This document shows positions 1 through 10,422 of a DNA stretch of 29,065 nt, in pieces (the first letter of the stretch is position 1; each line of letters starts with the position of its first letter). A program made the translations under genes and the position numbers. Origin of the DNA: Parachlorella kessleri. Its lineage: Eukaryota > Chlorophyta > Trebouxiophyceae > Chlorellales > Chlorellaceae. The DNA lies in assembly GCA_001598975.1 (NCBI GenBank), contig BBXU01000359.1, forward strand, positions 1 to 29,065. The letters are read 5' to 3'. The notes beneath the pieces are model-generated. The model did no database searches. It saw nothing but the letters and a program-made list of their open reading frames with translations, and had not been told where the DNA came from.

Positions 1-121
1 GTGGCATCTGCTACGCTTGAAGGGCAGCTCAGCAAGGCATTTGTGCCGCTGCAGCAGTGCGAGCAGTGGAGACCAGCTGGCATGGCACCAGCCAGTAGAG
101 ATAGTAAGCAACTTCCTCTGC

Positions 122-3100
122 ATGCACCGCAGGAGCTTTTCGGACTTCACAGTGCTGCGCATGCTGGGCGAGGGGCAGATGAGCAGCGTGGTGCAGTGCA
201 TCTGCAACCAGAGCGGGCTGCCGGTGGCAATCAAGATGTATCACAAGGACCGCATGAATCATCTGAATGTCAAGCAGGTGGGCTTGCACCACACGTCCCT
301 GCCGCACTGCATTAGCATTGCAGCCCTGCATTACAGCCCTGCAATGGTGGCTGCAACAGAGAGAGGCAATGCAAACAGAGAAACGGTAGGGGTGAGCTGT
401 ACCGATAAGGCTGGATGTGGTAATGCTCTGGGGCTTCCCCAAGGTCTGACCCAGGAGGTGTTACTACTACTTCCGGCTGCCCACGTACACGGACTGCAGC
501 ATCGTGCCATAGTGCCTGTGAGTTGCCTTGCCTGCAGGTAAACAGGGAGATAGAAATCCACGCGTCGCTGCAGCACCCCGGCGTCGTGCAGCTGTATGCG
601 GCCTTTGAGGATGCAGATGGGATTTACCTGGTAGAAGAGCTGGCCCCCAAAGGTATGCTGGCAGGGGTGTGATTCATGTGGGGACCAAGTTGCAAACACC
701 CACAGACACAAGCAACAATCCAAATGCTCGACAGCTTCCCCAAGAACTGCATGCCTCCGGCGAGATGAATGTGCAGCTTGTGTGCTCTCCCTGCAAGGTC
801 AACGCTACCGACAAGAGGCTGGCATGAGACTCTGTAGGCTGCGACAGAGACGATACATGGGAGTCAACCAGATTTGCCTTTTGCATGAGCTGCACTGCTC
901 CCGCCATGCGTGGCTGCTTATGGGCCAGGTCACCTGTGCAACCTGGCTGTCCTGCAGGCGATCTGTTTGGCGAGCTGGGGCGCAAGGGGGGTTACATGCA
1001 GGAGGGCCATGTGGTGAAGAATGTGCTGCACCCCTTCCTCAGAGCCCTGGCATATTTGCATGGGCAGGTAGGTATAGGCTGCTGTGCCCCGGAGGCGGGA
1101 TTAAACTTGCCAACATGGAAGTCCAGCCTAACAATGTACTGCCACCTGGCATGCCTGACCTGCTCCGAAGCAACAATCACTGGCCTAGCGTGCATGTTCA
1201 CCTACAAGGGCAGCATTTACTGGACGGCAGCCCCTCTCCTGGCCCCTACTTGAGAGCGGCAGGGGGTCCAGCAAGCTCAAGGGTGCCCCACGGGGAACAC
1301 AGTGTGTCTGTTGTCTGTCTCTCACTGGCACCGGCACTGGGCGGTGCTGCCCACCTGGCTGGCTGCGCTGTGCTTGCTGCAGGGGGTGCTCCACCGCGAC
1401 ATCAAGCCCGAGAATATTCTGCTGGGGGAGGCTGGGCAGGTGCTGGTGGGAGACCTGGGGCTGGCTATCAACGTGGTCAGGGAGCGCCCGGTGTCACGCG
1501 TCGGAACACTGGACTACATGGCACCCGAGGTGAGCGCATGATGAGTCACAGGTGAGTGATGCCATGGCAGCACCTGTGGCCAGCCAAGGGCTTAGATGGT
1601 CAGGGAGCACGCGGTGTTACAAGGGGCACACAGCCCACACTGGTTGATATGGCATCTCAGGTACGGTTGCTGCTCCCTGGAACATGATGCAGAGAAGCCG
1701 ACTAGCTGCTTCCACCCTGGCTGCGTTAATGTACTCCCACTGCCAGCCGGGTCATCCTAACCCAAGCTTCAAGAGGCGTCTTAACTACTCACTCACATGC
1801 CGACTCCTGAATGCAGATTGTCAGGCTGCCGCTGCCAACGCAAACCCCGGGCCCCCTGGACACCATCACAGCGGAGCGGCCCCCCAGCTATGGCCTGCTG
1901 GTGGATGTGTGGTGTGTGGGCATCCTAGCATATGAGCTGCTCATCGGTGGACCACCCTTTGAGACTGACTCCAGGTGCGTGTGCCGCCTACGCTCTCGTT
2001 GTGACTACTGTCACTAACCTCTACAGTTGAGGTCACCCAGCATCGAAGCCCCATCGCTGCACCACCCCTCCGCCAGGGTGACACCACGGCAATCTTGCTG
2101 TAGTGCTACCTACCTCTCCCCCATTTGGCCCCTTGCTCCCTCCAGGGACGAGACATACACCCGCATCCTGAAAATGCAGCCCTACCTGCCCAGCCACCTT
2201 TCAGAGAATGCCAAGGACTTCATCGCACAGTGCCTGCGCAAGGAGGCCTCCCAGCGCCCCACAGTCATGCAGCTGCTGAGGCACCCCTGGGTCAAGGTGT
2301 ACGAGGTGAGCATGTAATGTGTGCATGTGATGTTGGTGGCTGGCTGCGTGGTGGTGCACACTGACTGAATGAAAGTGAAGAAATGAGAGGGTTCATGGGG
2401 GCTGCCATACTAGCACATTGCCCAACCAGGCATTGTGCGATACACTGCTACCTCAAGTGCGTAAGCTCTTGCCGAAGCAGTTGCTAGACGCCTGTGCCGC
2501 AGCACACCACGCAATAGACCAGGCTGGCCGAGCTGCCTCCCTGAAACCTGCATCTGCTGTCATGCCTCCGTCATCTGCATGCTCAGTCACGGTACTACAT
2601 CCATGCATGGCCTGAAACACATGTCGCCCTTCCTGGCCTGCTGCAGCCCGCTATCTCCATGAGGGCTCTGGATGGGGCCTTGCCCCAGCAAGCCCTGGCC
2701 TGCGAGTCGCGCACTCCCACAGGCTCGCCCCTAGCCTCCCTGGCAGCAGCCCAGCACCAGCACAGCTTCGCCAGCGACACCTCGGACACCCTCACCGTGC
2801 TGCCATCCCCTGCCAGCGCTCCCTGCCTGCTCTCCGGCGGCGCCCAACAAGCGGGCGCCAGCGCGCACAGCAGGGGGTTGCCCCTGTATGCCAGCAGGCT
2901 GCCAGGGCTGGCGGGCAGTGGCCATGCTGGAGGGCTGAAGGCAGCTAAGGAGGCAGACCGCCACCCCAAGGTCAACAGCTTCACCTCCATCTCTGCCCTG
3001 GCAAACTCCCCAGAGGCCAAAAAGAGGGGCGGCTCCCCAGACTACTCCCCCGGTGGCTCGCCCCACACCAAGGAAGCTGCTGGGGGCCACAGCGGCAGCA

Positions 3101-3633
3101 CGGCTTCTCGGCTGGCTGCTAGCAGCTCGGGCTGCCTGGACAAGGTGCTGGCGGCGGCAGCGGCCAGCTGTGGAGCACAGGCCAGCACTGCTGGTGGCCT
3201 GGCTGGAGTTGGCACACAGGCAGCAGCAGCTGCAGGCGCAGGCATTTATGACGGCCACGCAGATGCACTAGTCACTGCAGCCAGGCTGACAGGCGACGCA
3301 GCTGGAGGCAAGGTGCCTGCCGCTTACGCAGCCGCTGGCGGCGAAAAGGGCTTTGGTTCGCAGGCAGAGGCGGGGCTCATCGCCGCTGTGATGCCTACCA
3401 ACAGCACCCAGCTGGAATTAGCCGCAGCCGCGGGCAGCTCCCCCAATAGAAGCCCCAGGCCATCCAAGGAGGGGACCTCATACTTTTCAAAGATCAAGTC
3501 CCGCCTGTCCAGCATGGGAAACGCGCTGATCCCCGGCAGCAGGAGAACCGGCAGCACTGGGGAGCACGTGGCCGCCAAGGCAGAGCACGCAGTGACTGGG
3601 GCTACAGGGACAGGTGGGCAGCAGCATGCATAA
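122..3633 (+). CDS. Aurora-like (CALK-type) serine/threonine protein kinase
   Basis: Predicted protein kinase that phosphorylates Ser/Thr on proteins. Seven exons join in phase: 122-277, 538-652, 958-1067, 1383-1529, 1817-1974, 2146-2305 and 2647-3633, giving 610 residues. Seen: glycine loop [10 protein letters not shown] (15-24), VAIK lysine K38, alpha-C glutamate E56, HRDIKPEN (131-138), then DLG (151-153) in place of [26 protein letters not shown], and the subdomain XI arginine in [13 protein letters not shown]. After the kinase domain comes an Ala/Ser/Gly-rich tail of about 325 residues in a single exon. The kinase domain resembles Chlamydomonas aurora-like CALK and plant Aurora kinases, judged from memory without alignment. 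PLK4 is the nearest alternative. The 5' end is uncertain: ATG 122 opens the frame, but an acceptor-like CAG at 130-132 could mean the true first exon lies left of the window. Confidence 0.85.
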
Positions 3634-3866
3634 GGCAGCTGGCACTTGGGCTCTGCCAGCTGTCGTCCATGCGCGGGACTGACAGCGTCGCATGACTCTG
3701 AGGCCATCTGACAGCCTGGGTGTTGCTGGAGGGCCTGGTGCAGCGCGGCTGTGCATGGGGATCCTGCCTGCCTGGTCCTCACAGCTGTGCAAGGGTGTGC
3801 CCTGGGTGGGCAGCACACAGCTGACCCCCCTAGTGGTGCTCAGCTGTGCCCCCGCCTGGTGTACAC

Positions 3867-3871
3867 TGTAA
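3867..3871 (+). terminator. TGTAA polyadenylation signal of the kinase gene
   Basis: TGTAA lies 234 nt past the kinase stop codon. TGTAA is the usual 3'-end signal in green algae; its use here is inferred from position. Confidence 0.5.
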
Positions 3872-4300
3872 GCAGCGCGTCAACCTGAGGTGCATGCGTG
3901 CCACGCTGTGCATGCAGAGGCCATCCAACTTGCCTGAGTGCACGGGGCTTCAAGGGCACCTTCCAGGTCGGGGTGGCCCATCAAAGCCCCAGGTGCATCG
4001 GCATGCCGGCAGCTCTGGGTCCGTGGGTCTGAAGCAGCACCTCTGTGTAGACGTGGAGATAGGGATAAGCAGCATACTGTGGACCAGCATCCTTCACCAT
4101 CACACCTACTTGACATGTATAGGACATATACATCATTTCAAACAACATTGCATGGTGACGCTTGCGCCGCTAGCTACAAACGACTTAACCCGTGCCTGAA
4201 ACCGACACCGTATTTGAAACCTGCAAAGCTTATGCATTTTTACTTGGCCATCATGTTGGGGCAGCTAGAGAGTTCAGCGAAGTTTGTGACCTGGTACCGG

Positions 4301-4447
4301 AGAGCCAGGTGTGATAGTCTGTACAGCAGTCGCTCTTGCAACTGTGTAGAGCAAGGCTCTCATCCCACAACATAGAGAGCCTGGTGTGATAGTCTGTATA
4401 GCAGTCGCTCTTACAACTGTGTAGAGCAAGGCCCTCATCCCACAATA
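4301..4447. repeat. Two-copy direct tandem repeat, 75-bp unit
   Basis: The unit beginning AGAGCC.GGTGTGATAGTC at 4301 recurs at 4376 with only a few substitutions, including the internal GTGTAGAGCAAGG stretch and the CATCCCACAA end. A short echo of CCCACAATAT follows near 4460 in AT-rich sequence. Confidence 0.85.
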
Positions 4448-4662
4448 TTATATTATTTATCCCACAATATATGATATTTGCAAGCAAGTGGTACAACCTG
4501 TTTTTCGCATCCTGCTTGCTCCATGCCATGGATGGGCGCCAGTTACATGTCTGAATAGTTTGTATACTAGCTAATGTTAGAGAAGGCAACAAAAACAGAT
4601 CCCTGCCACAGCTTGCCTGGGGGCACCACCTCCCGCTGGTTGGCAACCAGCCCATACACCAC

Positions 4663-4667
4663 TTACA
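4663..4667 (-). terminator. TGTAA polyadenylation signal of the methyltransferase gene
   Basis: TTACA on the plus strand reads TGTAA on the minus strand, about 70 nt beyond the minus-strand stop at 4739. Another copy lies at 4543-4547. Confidence 0.45.
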
Positions 4668-4738
4668 CATATAACATGCCTCGACGCACCTCAGCATAGT
4701 CCATCCCGTCCATGCCCAAACAAAGCCCCGGCCAGACC

Positions 4739-6611
4739 TCAGAAGAGATACGGAATTAGCTTCTTGGTTGCCTTCTGGTACTCCGCATACTCAGGATGGG
4801 CCTCTGTCAGCAGCCTCTCCTCATAGTTAGCCTGCACACACCATAGCTAACAGTGGACGTACGACCTTGTAATATCAGTCTGGGCTGGTCTTGGGGTGTT
4901 GTGCCACACAGGCAGGGCGTTGTGCCAGTCAGCCAGCCACCTTGCAGTACCCCTCCACCATGCTGCAAAGCCTCGCAAGGCACAAAAGCCAGGTGGTGGG
5001 CGGGTCTCACCTTGAGGGATAGGACTGCTGCCAGCAGCAGCGTCATGGCGAGTCGCACCTCGTCTCCAGTTGCCAGCGAGAGGCCTGCGGCCCCCACAAT
5101 CAGGCCGCCGTACATGGGGTGGCGACAGTACCCTGCACAGACCATAATTGTCCCCAAAACTCAGCTTCAAATACATTGGCTGCTGCCTACCACACAAGGT
5201 GTCAGAGAGGTGCCGGCAGCAGCTTGCACGAAACCAGCAGTAGATGGGCGAAGGAGCTGTTACAAGGTAGCAGTGCTCTACAGATGGAGAAGTCGTGCCC
5301 TGCTGGTATTTCCTTCTGATAAATCGCACTCCGGACAGTAGGCATAGCACACAAAGCACACAACATGCGCCCTGCAGTGGTGCACTTACTGTAGATGCCA
5401 TCTGTCACAAGGACATTGGAAGCCCTGGGTTTAGGCAGTGGTGTGAGATTCTGGCCTAATGACCGCTGCCCTGCCACCCTGCACACATGAGGACCGCTGC
5501 TTTGCCCAAAGAGGTGGTGCTCTCCGCCATACTACCCACGCACTGCTCAAGTACCATGCCCCCAAGTTATGTACTGTAACCCGGGCGCTGGCTGCAGATT
5601 AGCATCACATAGTTAGTCACGCGTGTGGCTGCTTGATACTCACATCATGCCCAGCCCTGTAGCTACCAGTAGATAGCCACAGGCGTCCACGGCCCCCTGC
5701 ACGCCAAACGCCTGTCACCTTCCAATCCTGGCATCATACATGGACAAGTGCTTGTTCAATCTCATCCCACCTGGGCACGCCAGCGCATCGGCCTGCTATT
5801 CAAGGCTGCCAAGCTTTGTCAAACGACGCACAGGCTCCTTACCAACCTGTCACCTAAGCAGGCAGGCTTATAGTACTGCAGGTATAGAGCCGCAACCCAC
5901 ATGAGTGATAAACAAGGCACCCACCCCACAGTTACAAGTAACGCCAATCCTGCCCGGGACTACTTGCCATGGTTGTGACTCACCTGGAGTCCTGCTGGCG
6001 GTAACACCACCAGAAGGATGCCGACCAGCTGTGCAGCAACCCAGGCCTCTCCACGCGTCCCAAACTTGCTGGTGTCTTTCAGCTCTTCCACCACTTCCTG
6101 CAGGCCACCAACCACCGCCTGTCAAAGCTGCAGTCTGCACTTTGGCAGCTTCCCAACGGCCAGGATCAGTCTTTCTATCCTGCCCAGCCGCACGGTTGCC
6201 ACTGCAAGGGACAAAGTGGAAGCAGATGCAACTGTTTCTGCTTCTGCAAGCTAGGCTGTAGCAGAAGGGGGGTTATAGCCAGGCATCATGTGTGCGTTGC
6301 CGCCCCGGGTACTACAAGAACATGCCTTCATCCATTCTTGGTTGACTTGTGCAGCTTTTGAGACTGAGGGGGCTTCTGCGGGCTGCCTAGAGGTTGTAGC
6401 TCCAGTCGTCCTGCACGCTAGCAATGCCAAGGTTGCAAGTTTACACCCCATCCCATGCACGACGGCCGTGACATCAGTGCACGCACTTTGCCTCGGCTTT
6501 AGCACTGATCGGTCCATACTGGCTCCTACACCGGGATGTCAGGCCGCTGCGCGGTGCATCGAGGAGTTTGCGAGGCTTTGCTGAGCAGCCATGCAGCAAT
6601 GCCAGCATCAT
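4739..6611 (-). CDS. Isoprenylcysteine/phospholipid methyltransferase-family membrane protein, probably plastid-targeted
   Basis: Likely S-adenosylmethionine-dependent methyltransferase of the ICMT/PEMT-like membrane family; substrate unknown. Minus-strand exons in order: 6611-6487, 6201-6141, 6118-5984, 5696-5644, 5478-5390, 5132-5011 and 4831-4739, giving 225 residues with every phase matching. Residues 1-41 are Ser/Arg-rich and acid-poor up to the last residues, like a chloroplast transit peptide. Next come a conserved-looking EELKDTSKFGTRGEAW block, two hydrophobic segments (about 90-130), LGQNLTPLPKP, the family motif RYCRHPMYGG (155-164), a hydrophobic stretch (165-195), and the C-terminal NYEERLLTEAHPEYAEY with its EE pair (199-200) ending KLIPYLF. 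The five 3' exons are secure. The first two are less so, because joining 6141 to 6118 needs a 22-nt intron. The gene is tail-to-tail with the kinase and head-to-head with paralogue A. Confidence 0.82.
6119..6140 (-). other. Candidate 22-nt GT-AG micro-intron or frameshift
   Basis: On the minus strand the segment starts GTGCAG and ends TTTGACAG. Removing it joins ...GRWEAAK to AVVGGLQEVVEELKD in phase. Keeping it puts the downstream block out of frame, and the downstream frame itself has a TGA just upstream at this point. An indel in the assembly or an alternative upstream exon could explain it equally well. Confidence 0.4.
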
Positions 6612-7419
6612 AGTGTCTGGTGTTCCGATGAGCCTTGCTTGTCGAGGTTTAGAGGGCGTGTGGCTAGCTCTGAAGTACGTGAGCACTTTGTCGTGACGTG
6701 ATTGGTGTGGTCAACAAGGCGGCAAGAAGTCCAGTCAGCTTGTCAGGAGTTGCATCACGCAGTATTTGCTAAACCAGTGAACGCATGTCATTACACCATC
6801 ATGTTGATCCGTTGCTGCTTTGATGGGGAATGGAAGCAGAGAGCCGGCTTCCAAGGCCTATAATGTTGCAGATGCCTGGAGTGGTTCAAGAGTGGGGGCA
6901 AGAAGTGATCCTGGATTTCAAAAGTATTTAAACCCACAGTTGGCCCAGAGCAACGAAGCCGAACCAAGGGAATCCACAAACGGGTTCGTGGAGGATGGCG
7001 TGATGCTGTCTCCGTGAGATTGGCTGTGTAATACCGGACTAGTATCAGGTACTAACCTGCGCAGTGCTACCAAGACTGTCAGTCGGCACCTGACCAGCAC
7101 CCTTTGGGCAAGCCACGGGGGGCGCGCTGAGGGCCAGGGAGGGCGCGCTGAGGGCGCTAAACCAGATTACCGAACAGACAGCCCAGGCGGCCTGTTGGGC
7201 CAGCCATGGGAGCTTGGAAGATGTCTTTTAGCGCACAATTGGCTCCATGGATTGCTACCTAGAGCTGGGTACGTAGCTGGCGTGTGGCGCCTCTAATAGG
7301 CTAGCTTCTCTTCGGTGGCTGACGAGGCCAGACCAAATGTGGCATAGCCCGTCCCCAGCTTCACTGTTCAAAGTATTCGTGGAAACTTATTAGATCAACC
7401 AATCCAGCAAACGACAACC
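6612..7419. promoter_or_regulatory. Divergent promoter interval, methyltransferase / paralogue A
   Basis: This is 0.8 kb between two head-to-head start codons, so it should hold both promoters and 5' leaders. No TATA box or known element could be assigned with confidence. It contains a short direct repeat, GGGCGCGCTGAGGGC, near 7120 and again near 7141. No coding signal is seen. Confidence 0.4.
7120..7155. repeat. Short GC-rich direct repeat (about 20-bp unit, two copies)
   Basis: GGGCGCGCTGAGGGC occurs twice about 20 bp apart, separated by CAGGGA. It lies about 265 bp upstream of the paralogue A start codon. Confidence 0.7.
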
Positions 7420-9152
7420 ATGGGTATCGGCCAGGTAAAGGAACCCGTCGCTACTCCAACATCTCGACGATGCCCCGAAACGTCGATCATGCAGCATCTG
7501 TCGTCCTCGCTCTTGCTGAACAGCTGCACCCGTTGCTGATCGCAGAAGATCAAGGACGTCCTGACCCCGGGACCCCACCATGAGGAGAAGCCCGGGGCCG
7601 AGACGGGCGTGGTGAGCCCGACGCGTCTCACTGCATCATGTCTGCGCCTTGGATGGTGTTGATGTGTTCTTTCTGATAGCTTAATGACCACCAACTGACC
7701 AGCCAGGCCGCCAGAGGCCCACCTCGTGCGTCAGCCGCAGGTGCAATACCATCCTGGCATCAACTGGGTCAGTCTGACCGCTCCTTTGGCCCGGTGATAC
7801 CCCAACTACCTTCTCTGCTATCTGACCTCTTCCCAGTTGCACCTCTGCTTTGCAGCCTGGCAGCTATGGCACCACTGGCACAACCGGAACGACCGGCTAC
7901 GGCACCACCGCCGCCACAGGCACGACCGGCTATGGCACCACCGGAGCTACCACTGGTGTGACCGACTACGGCACGACTGTGGGCGGCGAGGACGTTGTGG
8001 AGCGCCGCACAGAGGAGGCTGCCTATGAGGAGGCTGCTGCCACCGGCCGCCCGGCTGTGGCACAAACCGTGACGACCGCGGAGGCGGCCCCTGCAAGGGC
8101 AGCTCCCGTGGCTGCTGGGACAGAGGCGGTGAGTCCTGCTGACCAGATTGCGACGCTTGCGCTTAAAGGTTAGGGTTTGATGATGGGGCAGGTGTGGCGG
8201 CACGTCAAGGCAGTGCGCTGCATTGGCAGTGGGGTGCCCTGTTGCACACCTGGGAACCCAGGAACCCTGCCTGACTTTCTTGCCAATGCTGCTGTGAGTG
8301 GGTGAGCTCACGGTGCGCCCATTCCACCACCGGCTTGCCTGCAGGTGTGCGGCCAGGAGTTCTTCACCAAGACTGAGGACCGCCCCGTGGTGAAGGAGCG
8401 TGTGGATTACATCAAGGAGCACAGGCCTGTGGAGAAGGAGTTTGTGGTGAGCTGACGGTGGAAAGGAAGGTGATTCATGGCTCTTCCATAAGAGGCACTA
8501 CTGTCCTTTGTAGTGGGAGCCTGTGAACAGCAGGTGGTCTGCAGAGGCAAGCTTGATGTGATCCCAGGCGGGCAGCCTGGCAAAAAAGGCCTGTCGAATA
8601 TGGACTTGCCAAAAGCTCTGAGCCGTGAACCCTACCGGCAACTCTTCCTGGGTGCGCTGGTGTCATCAATTGCACGTGGAGACCAGGCCCATGCCGGGGG
8701 TTTCAAGTTATCCCGACAATTCTCTTCAGACTTGCTGTTTTGATCGTGGTTTTGCTACTATGTGCAGGTGGAGACCAGGGCCACCGGGGCTGCGCGGCAG
8801 CTGCCCGGCGAAGTGGAGCACCTGGGGACCACGGTGAGAGGATCTATTGAGTCATCGCGGCACCAAAAATGGCCCCTCAGAGTCGCCGGCGTCCTGGCCA
8901 CCAAAGAGCATCCGCAGGGCTGCCAGCGGATGGTTTTCATGCATGTATGCTGTGCTGTGGTCTGCTGACATCTGCTGAAGTCTGCTGGCCAAGGGCCCCA
9001 GCGGGATGCAGTGGCGCACCCCTTGTCAGCGAAAAAAATCAGCCCATCGAACTGCAAACCTGAGCTTGCCTAAGATTCACTGACATGGCAGCCCCATTCT
9101 TCTGCAGGAGCGAGTTGTGTCTGAGGCAACTCCCAAGGGACCCTGCGAGTAA
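7420..9152 (+). CDS. Hydrophilic Gly/Thr-repeat stress-type protein, paralogue A
   Basis: Function unknown. Composition suggests a LEA/dehydrin-like or YsnF/DUF2382-like stress protein. Six exons, all phase 0: 7420-7434, 7546-7611, 7856-8128, 8345-8446, 8768-8833 and 9108-9152, for 188 residues. Seen: a five-residue first exon MGIGQ; KIKDVLTPG; a flexible repeat of GTTG and GYGTT units (about 28-68); an acidic/Ala segment ending AQTVTTAEAAP; then VCGQEFFTKTEDRPVVKERV, YIKEHRPVEKEFVVETRATG, LPGEVEHLGTTERVVSEA and the C-terminus PKGPCE. The RPVVKERV/EHRPVEKEFV pattern is reminiscent of DUF2382 repeats, but this is by eye only. There is no signal peptide or membrane segment, so it is probably soluble. 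Copies B and C share its exon plan. The tiny first exon is supported by the same MGIGQ followed by a donor in copy C. Confidence 0.85.
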
Positions 9153-9402
9153 AAGCCCGCCTGAAACGCTGGCCAGAAACGCCTGGGCATTTTGGGGTAA
9201 CTTACATTGAATGGCGGCACTGGAGTTGTCGTTCAGTGGGTTGCACAGTAGCTGCGCTTGACCTGGCTCTCGTGTTCCCTGTTTGTTCTGTTACCTGTAG
9301 TGAATAAAGTGCTGTGTGAGGCCTTACCTTGGGACATAAATGCTAGGGGTGAGGAATGGACAGGTCTCCAATCCAAGTTTGCTCTTGCATCCGCACTACT
9401 AC

Positions 9403-9407
9403 TGTAA
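9403..9407 (+). terminator. TGTAA polyadenylation signal of paralogue A
   Basis: First TGTAA after the stop codon, 251 nt downstream. An AATAAA at 9303-9308 is an alternative. Confidence 0.4.
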
Positions 9408-9764
9408 GGTGCTTGGGTTGTTTTGGCTGACAGCCGTGTAGCTCGACGGCCTGCTCATTGCTTCGTGCTTTAGGTGTGCTCGCCTTGTACAGATGTTTGC
9501 TGGCGTGGTTTTTTGGAGAACTCCACGGGTTTGTAACTGTAATACCAACGCTCAGCTGGTTGGAGTAGCAATGCAGAGCAGTGCATGGCAGTGACACAAC
9601 GGATTTTGCGCGGCAACTTGGCAGGCCCGTTTGTTATTCACCCCCTTACGCAAGCCACTGTTAGCTCATGGCTTCAGGCAACATTGCAGGCCCTGCCACT
9701 GCCACGGTCCTCAACAACTGGGCCATCCCAGCCTGTAGGGTGTCCTCGACCCTGTCAACAGACA

Positions 9765-9815
9765 ATTTCGGTCACCCCAGTCCGCCCCTACCTCCTCTCT
9801 GATCGCACTGTCCGC
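9765..9815. repeat. Dispersed repeat copy 1
   Basis: Diverged copy of a segment ending TCTGATCGCACT.CC.GCCACCC, preceded by CCCAGTCC.CCC.TAC. Clearer copies lie at 22131-22190 and 22690-22749. Confidence 0.5.
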
Positions 9816-10422
9816 CACCCCAACCAAATAAAAAGGCAAGAACCAGAGCAATACTGCATCCCGTCCTAGCACACCAGTTGACCCATACCTCCCCTCTGTC
9901 CACGTTGCCTGCCAACCAACCCACATCAAATACCACACCCGCTTCTGCTAAGCAAACCAGCAGTTCATGAGGCCATTGCAAGAAGAGTCAGCCCCTACTG
10001 GACACCGCGCGCAGAGCGCGCAAGGAGCAGAGCGCCATGACATAATACATATCTTTGCGTGCAGTTCCAGCCCATCCTATATCACGGTGATTAGTGCGTC
10101 CTGTAAACAAGGGTGCATATAAGGAAAGATCGGGAGAGCCCCTCAGTCAGGGTTAGTACCACAATCGAACACTTTTGCCCGCCTTGCCAGGCTTGGGCTA
10201 CACCATGGGCTACACCCGTGCACCGTGGCCAGCTGGGTGAGAAGGCCTGCCAATTAAGATCTTGCGCGGCAAGCAAGAAGATGCGGACAAGCAAGGCAGC
10301 CGTCGAGCAGTTACCCATTTGCCAGTGCACACAAAAGTCCGACAAAGGTCTTACTCCTCCAAACTACCCTGGCGCAGCATATATTATTCCCAAACATTTT
10401 CCAGGAGCCAAAAAAGCAAGAG

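Larger units (their letters stand above)
3634..4738. other. Intergenic, tail-to-tail interval between kinase and methyltransferase
   Basis: Both flanking genes end here, so this holds two 3' untranslated regions. It contains candidate TGTAA polyadenylation signals for each gene and a two-copy 75-bp direct repeat. The open frames across it have no recognisable protein character, no plausible splice partners and no domain motifs, so no gene is called. Confidence 0.6.
9153..10422. other. Intergenic between paralogues A and B
   Basis: Contains the 3' region of A (AATAAA at 9303-9308, TGTAA at 9403-9407 and again at 9532-9542), one copy of a dispersed repeat (9765-9815), and the upstream region of B. 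Open frames here are short and compositionally random-looking; no gene is supported. Confidence 0.6.

Noticed and set aside
1..315. ORF opening at the first base of the window
   Set aside because: Starts at a non-ATG codon and runs in a frame different from the kinase motifs.
2418..2615. Extra exon in the last kinase intron (open frame with [12 protein letters not shown])
   Set aside because: The flanking exons 2146-2305 and 2647-3633 join in phase without it, and no matching acceptor/donor pair was found.
7837..8028. His/Arg-rich frame overlapping the paralogue A repeat exon (similar frames in B and C)
   Set aside because: Shadow of the Gly/Thr repeat read in another frame; the conserved frame is the one with matching splice phases.
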